Source: Bradyrhizobium sp. BTAi1 (lineage in GTDB: Bacteria; Pseudomonadota; Alphaproteobacteria; Rhizobiales; Xanthobacteraceae). From it: a stretch of DNA of 64,000 nucleotides. Positions 58,957 through 64,000 of this stretch are shown piece after piece. The number at the start of each line of letters is the position of its first letter. Position 1 is the first letter of the stretch. The notes beneath the pieces are model-generated. The model saw nothing but the letters and a program-made list of their open reading frames with translations. It did no database searches and was not told the DNA's origin. The position numbers were made by a program, and so were the translations under genes. The DNA lies in NCBI RefSeq assembly GCF_000015165.1, contig NC_009485.1, positions 3,677,501 through 3,741,500 of the forward strand. Reading direction: 5' to 3'.

Positions 58957-59613
58957 ATGCGCTACTCTCCGGAACACAAGGCGGAAACCCACGCGCGAAT
59001 CGTACGCAAGGCGTCGGTGCGGCTCCGCGAGAAAGGGGCTCATGGGGTCGGCGTCGCCGACCTGATGAAGGAAGCGGGGCTGACACACGGCGGATTCTAC
59101 GCGCATTTCGAATCGCGCGAGGCGCTTGTCGTCGAGGCGTTTGGTTATGCCATGGACCGCTCGGTGGCGCGGTGGCGCAAGCTGCTGGACGAACTGCCGC
59201 CGCAAAAGCGGCTCGCCGCGATCGTCGACGGTTACCTTTCGCGGCAGCATCGCGACGACCTTGGCCACGGCTGCGCGGTTCCCGCGCTTGGCGCCGAGAT
59301 CGCGCGCGAGAGCGCCAAGACCCGCAAGGCGTTTGCGGCGAAGCAGGAGGATCTGATCCAGCTGTTCGCCGGATACATCGTTGATGTGCCGCCCAAGATC
59401 GCCCGAAAGCGGGCGTCGGCGATGCTCGCGACCCTGATGGGGACGTTGGTCATGGCACGGGTGACCGGCAGTGGGGATGCGTCCGACGAGATTCTCGGCG
59501 CAGGCCGCGAGGCGGCTCTCGCCATCGCGACAGGACTCGGTCCGGCGGGCAAGACGTCGGCACGCCCGGCGGCGAAGCCGCGCGTGAGCAAGGCGCCCAC
59601 CGCCCGAGGCTGA
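58957..59613 (+). CDS. TetR-family transcriptional regulator
   Basis: A 218-residue regulator. The DNA-binding helices are GAHGVGVADLMKEAGLTHGG and FYAHFESREALVVEAF. The C-terminal half (HGCAVPALGAEIARESAKTR) carries the segment typical of the NemR-like TetR branch with HGCAVPALG. The final ~20 residues are Lys/Ala/Pro-rich and flexible. It is divergent from the enoyl-CoA hydratase and 180 bases before mmsA; an inverted repeat lies just upstream of its start. Confidence 0.88.
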   Translation: MRYSPEHKAETHARIVRKASVRLREKGAHGVGVADLMKEAGLTHGGFYAHFESREALVVEAFGYAMDRSVARWRKLLDELPPQKRLAAIVDGYLSRQHRDDLGHGCAVPALGAEIARESAKTRKAFAAKQEDLIQLFAGYIVDVPPKIARKRASAMLATLMGTLVMARVTGSGDASDEILGAGREAALAIATGLGPAGKTSARPAAKPRVSKAPTARG

Positions 59614-59793
59614 CCCCTTGGGCCCGCGGGCCTCAGCGCAAGGTCGTAAGGACCGAGAAGGGGAGCGGGTTTGACCGCGACGGAGGGGCGGCAATTTCGC
59701 AGCGCCGATCAGCGCTTAGACCCTTCCCAAACGCCGCAAAGACTGCAAGATGCCGGCCAAATCGGCACTGCTTACCCCTGCGGAGGATACCCC

Positions 59794-61290
59794 ATGCGTT
59801 CGATCGGTCATTTCATTGGCGGCAAAGAGGTCAAGGGCACGTCTGGTCGGACGGCCGATGTCTTTGAGCCGATGACCGGCGACGTTCAGGCCAAGGTCGC
59901 GCTGGCGTCGCGGGCCGAATTGCGGGCGGCCGTGGAAAATGCCAAGGCGGCCCAGCCGGCCTGGGCTGCCACCAATCCGCAGCGCCGGGCGCGGGTGATG
60001 ATGAAGTTTCTGGAACTCGCGCAGCGCGACTACGACCAACTCGCCGAGTTGCTCGCCCGCGAGCACGGCAAGACCGTTCCGGATGCCAAGGGCGACATCC
60101 AGCGCGGCCTCGAAGTGGTCGAGTTCGCCTGCGGCATCCCGCATTTGATGAAGGGCGAGTACACCGAAGGCGCCGGCCCCGGTATCGACATCTATTCGAT
60201 GCGCCAGCCGCTCGGTGTCGTTGCCGGCATCACGCCGTTCAATTTCCCGGCGATGATTCCGATGTGGAAATTCGCTCCCGCCATCGCCTGCGGTAACGCC
60301 TTCATCCTGAAGCCGTCGGAGCGCGATCCCGGCGTGCCGATGAAGCTCGCCGAGCTGATGATCGAGGCGGGCCTGCCGGCCGGCATCCTCAACGTCGTCA
60401 ACGGCGACAAGGAGGCCGTCGACGCCATCCTGGAGGATCCGGACATCATGGCGGTGGGCTTCGTCGGCTCGTCGCCGATCGCGCAATACATCTATGAGCG
60501 CGCGGCCGCCCACGGCAAGCGCTGCCAGTGCTTCGGCGGCGCCAAGAACCACGCCATCGTGATGCCCGACGCCGACCTCGACCAGGCCGTCGATGCGCTG
60601 ATCGGTGCCGGCTATGGCTCGGCCGGCGAGCGCTGCATGGCGGTTTCGGTGGCGGTGCCCGTCGGCAAGACCACCGCCGACCGGCTGATGGAGAAGCTGA
60701 TCCCGCGCGTCGAGTCCCTGAAGATCGGCACTTCGATCGATCCGTCGGCCGATTACGGCCCGCTGGTCACCCGCGAGGCGGTCGAGCGCGTGAAGAACTA
60801 TGTCGACATCGGCGTCAAGGAAGGCGCGACGCTGGCCGTCGACGGCCGCGGCTTCAAGATGCAGGGCTACGAGAACGGCTTCTACATGGGCGGCTGCTTG
60901 TTCGACAACGTCACCAAGGACATGCGGATCTACAAGGAAGAGATCTTCGGTCCGGTGCTGTCGGTCGTCCGCGCCAAGGATTACGCCGAAGCGCTGGCGC
61001 TGCCGTCGGAGCATGATTACGGCAACGGCGTTGCCATCTTCACCCGCGATGGCGACGCGGCGCGCGACTTCGCCGCCAAGGTCAATGTCGGAATGGTCGG
61101 CATCAACGTGCCGATCCCGGTGCCGATCGCCTACTACACGTTCGGCGGTTGGAAGAAGTCCGGCTTCGGCGACCTCAACCAGCACGGCCCGGATTCGATC
61201 CGCTTCTACACCAAGACCAAGACGGTCACCTCGCGCTGGCCGTCCGGCGTCAAGGAAGGCGCAGAGTTCTCGATCCCGCTGATGAAGTGA
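59794..61290 (+). CDS. mmsA: CoA-acylating methylmalonate-semialdehyde dehydrogenase
   Basis: A 498-residue aldehyde dehydrogenase that turns methylmalonate semialdehyde into propionyl-CoA with NAD and CoA, the last step of valine breakdown, and also handles malonate semialdehyde. The catalytic Cys is in GYGSAGERCMAVSVAVPVGK; ITPFNFPAMIPMWKFAPAIA and FGGAKNHAIVMPDADLDQAV are characteristic of MmsA rather than other ALDHs. The ATG at 59794 follows GGAGG by eight bases. It is the first of a co-directional valine pathway set with mmsB at the far end. Confidence 0.95.
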   Translation: MRSIGHFIGGKEVKGTSGRTADVFEPMTGDVQAKVALASRAELRAAVENAKAAQPAWAATNPQRRARVMMKFLELAQRDYDQLAELLAREHGKTVPDAKGDIQRGLEVVEFACGIPHLMKGEYTEGAGPGIDIYSMRQPLGVVAGITPFNFPAMIPMWKFAPAIACGNAFILKPSERDPGVPMKLAELMIEAGLPAGILNVVNGDKEAVDAILEDPDIMAVGFVGSSPIAQYIYERAAAHGKRCQCFGGAKNHAIVMPDADLDQAVDALIGAGYGSAGERCMAVSVAVPVGKTTADRLMEKLIPRVESLKIGTSIDPSADYGPLVTREAVERVKNYVDIGVKEGATLAVDGRGFKMQGYENGFYMGGCLFDNVTKDMRIYKEEIFGPVLSVVRAKDYAEALALPSEHDYGNGVAIFTRDGDAARDFAAKVNVGMVGINVPIPVPIAYYTFGGWKKSGFGDLNQHGPDSIRFYTKTKTVTSRWPSGVKEGAEFSIPLMK

Positions 61291-61307
61291 CGAGATGAGT
61301 TGACGAG

Positions 61308-61333
61308 AGTGGGAGCCCTTAAGGGCTCCCACT
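61308..61333. terminator. Perfect palindrome after mmsA
   Basis: AGTGGGAGCCCTT followed by its exact complement AAGGGCTCCCACT, 13-base arms with no spacer, 17 bases after the mmsA stop. The folded RNA would be a strong stem, but only a weak T-rich stretch follows, so termination is probably partial. Confidence 0.6.
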
Positions 61334-61348
61334 TGCGTCATTGTTGGC

Positions 61349-61434
61349 CGTCATTGCGAGGAGCGAAGCGACGAAGCAATCCAGGCTGCCTCCGCGGAAA
61401 GACTCTGGATTGCTTCGTTTCGCTCGCAATGACG
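61349..61434. repeat. Palindromic repeat, CGTCATTGCGAG family, copy 6
   Basis: Ends CGTCATTGCGAGGAGCG and CGCTCGCAATGACG. It lies between mmsA and the acyl-CoA dehydrogenase gene, right after the terminator-like palindrome. Confidence 0.88.
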
Positions 61435-61489
61435 GAGTGTGAAGAAGCGCCACGGCCAAGATAACAAACCAGGGAAACGCGGAGAACGG

Positions 61490-62635
61490 ATGCATTTCGC
61501 TCTCGACGAGGAACAGATCGCGGTGCGCGACATGGCGCGCGCCTTCGCGGCCGAGAAGATCGCCCCGCATGCGTTGCGCTGGGACGAGGAGAAGCACTTT
61601 CCCGTCGACGTGATGCGCCAAGCCGCGGCGCTCGGCATGGGCGGCATCTACATCCGCGATGATGTCGGCGGCTCGGGCCTGACCCGTCTCGACGCGGCGC
61701 TGATCTTCGAGGCCCTGGCGACCGGCTGTCCGACGGTCTCGGCCTTCATTTCGATCCACAACATGGCGTCGTGGATGATCGACACGTTCGGCACCGAGGC
61801 GCAGCGTCAGGCCTATCTGCCGAAGCTTTGCGCCATGGATCTGATCGCGAGCTATTGCCTGACCGAGCCGGGCGCCGGCTCGGACGCCGCCGCGCTGCGC
61901 ACCCGCGCGGTGCGCGACGGCGACGACTACGTCCTCAACGGCCAGAAGCAGTTCATCTCCGGCGCCGGCGCGACCGACATTCTCGTCGCGATGGTGCGCA
62001 CCGGTGCCGATGGCCCCGGCGGCATCTCGACCCTGGTGATCGATGCGAAGACCCCGGGCGTGTCGTTCGGCGCCAATGAGCGCAAGATGGGCTGGAACGC
62101 GCAGCCGACCCGCGCCGTGATCTTCGAGAATGCGCGCGTGCCCGTCGCCAACCGGCTCGGCGAGGAAGGCATCGGCTTCAAGATCGCGATGGCCGGCCTC
62201 GACGGCGGTCGGCTCAACATCGCGGCGTGCTCGCTCGGAGGCGCGCAGAGCGCGCTCGACAAGACCCTTGCCTACACGAAGGAGCGCAAGGCCTTCGGCA
62301 AGCGGCTCGACGAATTCCAGGCGCTGCAGTTTCGCATCGCCGACATGGCAATCGAGCTGGAAGCGGCACGCACCTTCGTCTGGCGTGCCGCCGCCGCGCT
62401 CGACCGCAAGGATGCTGACGCCACCATGCTGTGCGCGATGGCCAAGCGCTTCGGCACCGATGTCGGCTTCGAGGTCGCCAACCAGGCGCTGCAGCTGCAT
62501 GGCGGCTACGGCTATCTGAGCGAATACGGCATCGAGAAGATCGTGCGCGATCTGCGCGTGCACCAGATCCTCGAAGGGACCAACGAGATCATGCGTCTGA
62601 TCGTGTCCCGCAAGCTGATCGAGGGCGCGCGATGA
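61490..62635 (+). CDS. Acyl-CoA dehydrogenase, probably isobutyryl-CoA dehydrogenase
   Basis: A 381-residue FAD enzyme. CLTEPGAGSDAAALRTRAVR and GGYGYLSEYGIEKIVRDLRV are diagnostic; the catalytic Glu is in HQILEGTNEIMRLIVSRKLI. Placement between mmsA and a 3-hydroxyisobutyryl-CoA hydrolase makes isobutyryl-CoA (or 2-methylbutyryl-CoA) the likely substrate. The ATG at 61490 follows GGAGAAC. It overlaps the next gene by four bases. Confidence 0.92.
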   Translation: MHFALDEEQIAVRDMARAFAAEKIAPHALRWDEEKHFPVDVMRQAAALGMGGIYIRDDVGGSGLTRLDAALIFEALATGCPTVSAFISIHNMASWMIDTFGTEAQRQAYLPKLCAMDLIASYCLTEPGAGSDAAALRTRAVRDGDDYVLNGQKQFISGAGATDILVAMVRTGADGPGGISTLVIDAKTPGVSFGANERKMGWNAQPTRAVIFENARVPVANRLGEEGIGFKIAMAGLDGGRLNIAACSLGGAQSALDKTLAYTKERKAFGKRLDEFQALQFRIADMAIELEAARTFVWRAAAALDRKDADATMLCAMAKRFGTDVGFEVANQALQLHGGYGYLSEYGIEKIVRDLRVHQILEGTNEIMRLIVSRKLIEGAR

Positions 62636-63708
62636 GCGAATTGGTCGAAGGCGATCTGATCGTTCGCCGCGAGGGCTCGGCCGGCATCATCCGACTCAAT
62701 CGTCCGAAGGCGATCAACGCGATGACCTTGGAGATGTCGATGGGCATCGACGCCGCGCTGGATCGGTTCGAGGCCGATCCCGCCGTGGCCGTCGTGGTGC
62801 TCGAAGGCGCCGGAGAGCGTGGGCTCTGTGCCGGCGGCGACATCCGCGGGCTCTACGAGAGCTCGAAGGTGAATGGTGACCTGGGCAAGGTGTTCTGGCG
62901 CCAGGAATACATCATGAATGCGCGCATCGCGGCGTTCGGCAAGCCCTATATCGCCTATATGGACGGCCTGGTGATGGGCGGCGGCGTCGGGCTGTCGGCG
63001 CATGGCCGCCATCGCATCGTCACCGAGAAGACCAGACTCGCGATGCCCGAAGTCGGCCTCGGCTTCTTCCCCGATGTCGGCGGCACCTGGCTGTTGTCGC
63101 GCGCACCCGGCGAGCTCGGCGCCTATTTCGGTCTGACCGGACAGACGATGAATGGGCCGGACGCGATTCATGCCCGTTTTGCCGATGCAGTGGTGCCGAC
63201 GGAGAGATGGCCGGCGCTGCGCGAGGTTCTGACAAAGGTCAGGCCCGGAGCGGTGTCCCTTGAGATTGACCAGCTCATTGCAGGTTTTGCCACCGGCGAG
63301 ACCGCCGGGCCGGTGGCCGCGCAGCAGGCGAAGATCGATGCGTGGTTCGCTCATGATCGCATGCATGATATCTTCGTGGCGCTCGAAGCCGATGGTTCGG
63401 AGCTGGCGCTGGCGACCCTGAAGACGCTGAAGGAGAAGTCGCCGCGCGGCATGGTCGTGACGTTGAAGCTGCTGCGGCTGGCGCGCAAGGCGACATCGCT
63501 GCAGGAATGCCTGGTGCGTGAGTATCGTGCGGCGCTCGAAGTGTTCCGCAGCGATGATTTTCGCGAAGGCGTGCGCGCCGCGATCATCGACAAGGACCGC
63601 AATCCCAGCTGGTCGCCGCCGAATGTCGATCAGGTGACGCCGGAGATGCTGGAGCGCTATCTTGCCGAGATCGGCGCCGACGAGCTGACATTTCCGCAAA
63701 CGAGATAA
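62632..63708 (+). CDS. 3-hydroxyisobutyryl-CoA hydrolase
   Basis: A 358-residue crotonase-fold thioesterase that releases 3-hydroxyisobutyrate from its CoA ester in valine breakdown. AINAMTLEMSMGIDAALDRF, RGLCAGGDIRGLYESSKVNG and YIAYMDGLVMGGGVGLSAHG are the fold signatures; MPEVGLGFFPDVGGTWLLSR carries the catalytic Glu and Asp typical of this hydrolase. The ATG overlaps the preceding stop by four bases (ATGA). The C-terminal half (LKTLKEKSPRGMVVTLKLLR) is normal for the family, longer than enoyl-CoA hydratases. Confidence 0.93.
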   Translation: MSELVEGDLIVRREGSAGIIRLNRPKAINAMTLEMSMGIDAALDRFEADPAVAVVVLEGAGERGLCAGGDIRGLYESSKVNGDLGKVFWRQEYIMNARIAAFGKPYIAYMDGLVMGGGVGLSAHGRHRIVTEKTRLAMPEVGLGFFPDVGGTWLLSRAPGELGAYFGLTGQTMNGPDAIHARFADAVVPTERWPALREVLTKVRPGAVSLEIDQLIAGFATGETAGPVAAQQAKIDAWFAHDRMHDIFVALEADGSELALATLKTLKEKSPRGMVVTLKLLRLARKATSLQECLVREYRAALEVFRSDDFREGVRAAIIDKDRNPSWSPPNVDQVTPEMLERYLAEIGADELTFPQTR

Positions 63709-63736
63709 CAAGCAGGTCGAGGGGAGACAACGAACC

Positions 63737-64000
63737 ATGGCAACGATCGCATTCATCGGCCTCGGCAACATGGGCGGTCCGATGGCCGCCAACCTCGTCA
63801 AGGCCGGCCACAAGGTGGTCGCGTTCGATCTGGTCGAGGCGTCCAGGGCGCAGGCCAAGACCGATGGCGCCGAGATCGCCGCCAGCGCGTTGGCTGCGGC
63901 GAAGGGGGCAGATGCCGTGGTCACCATGCTGCCGGCCGGCAAGCATGTGCTGGCGGTCTGGAACGAGGTCGTGCCGGCAATGGCCAAGGGGGCGCTGATC
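63737..64000 (+). CDS. mmsB: 3-hydroxyisobutyrate dehydrogenase, N-terminal part
   Basis: The gene runs off the window after 88 codons. ATIAFIGLGNMGGPMAANLV is the NAD-binding signature of 3-hydroxyisobutyrate dehydrogenase, followed by GADAVVTMLPAGKHVLAVWN. The enzyme oxidises 3-hydroxyisobutyrate to methylmalonate semialdehyde, the substrate of MmsA encoded upstream, completing the four-step valine set. A GGGGAGA site precedes the ATG at 63737 by eight bases, 28 bases after the previous stop. Confidence 0.93.
   Translation, partial: MATIAFIGLGNMGGPMAANLVKAGHKVVAFDLVEASRAQAKTDGAEIAASALAAAKGADAVVTMLPAGKHVLAVWNEVVPAMAKGALI

Noticed and set aside
59716-61341. A 541-codon minus-strand frame opposite mmsA
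   Set aside because: Antisense shadow of a strongly conserved dehydrogenase.

Overview
The window is GC-rich chromosomal DNA from an alphaproteobacterium, most likely a Bradyrhizobium or close relative. This is inferred from codon use, from gene content (many acyl-CoA enzymes, a FixK-type box upstream of a small heat shock gene) and from several families of short palindromic intergenic repeats typical of that group. No phage, integrase, transposase or CRISPR array was seen. Coding density is high on both strands. The window opens inside a peroxidase-related gene and closes inside a 3-hydroxyisobutyrate dehydrogenase gene.

Region by region. 1-10.6 kb: a HerA-type ATPase, an Hsp20 chaperone with an anaerobic-type promoter and a hairpin over its ribosome site, a homoprotocatechuate dioxygenase (hpaD), a TIR-domain protein followed by a Nudix hydrolase, small exported or hypothetical proteins, and a TPR/GT41 O-GlcNAc-transferase-like protein. 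10.7-19.8 kb: tRNA-Gln(CTG), a TetR regulator divergent from a large arylsulfatase, an RND efflux pump (permease and fusion protein) divergent from a MarR regulator, and a small conserved-looking protein. 20-25.4 kb: a self-contained iron uptake operon, TonB-dependent receptor - PiuC/YbiX hydroxylase - ExbB - ExbD - TonB. 25.4-27 kb: a membrane-anchored small protein, an M50 metalloprotease and a GFA-family protein.

27.1-39.2 kb is a sugar or sugar-acid catabolic island: two SDR dehydrogenases, an IlvD/Edd-family aldonate dehydratase, a LacI regulator with a clear operator, a four-gene CUT1 ABC importer, a DenD-like dehydrogenase and a thiolase. 39-45 kb is mixed: two GNAT acetyltransferases, a Lon-N/Clp-N fusion without any ATPase or protease domain, a DinB protein, a YbaL-type antiporter and a second GFA protein. 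45.5-49.8 kb is an acyl-CoA pathway: CaiB-type CoA-transferase, acyl-CoA dehydrogenase, a thiolase-like protein lacking the usual Cys, and a DUF35 partner.

50-64 kb: a 33-residue membrane peptide, a glutaminase fused to STAS and cyclic-nucleotide-binding domains, an IclR regulator overlapping an acyl-CoA carboxylase carboxyltransferase subunit, a seven-base tandem repeat, an MFS transporter, a thiolase, an enoyl-CoA hydratase, a TetR regulator, and the valine distal pathway mmsA - acyl-CoA dehydrogenase - 3-hydroxyisobutyryl-CoA hydrolase - mmsB. Most of the window therefore serves import and beta-oxidation-like breakdown of organic acids, sugars and branched amino acids, with iron uptake, efflux and stress functions between. 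The least explained items are the TIR-Nudix pair, the Lon-N/Clp-N fusion, the Cys-less thiolase with DUF35, and the chaperone leader.
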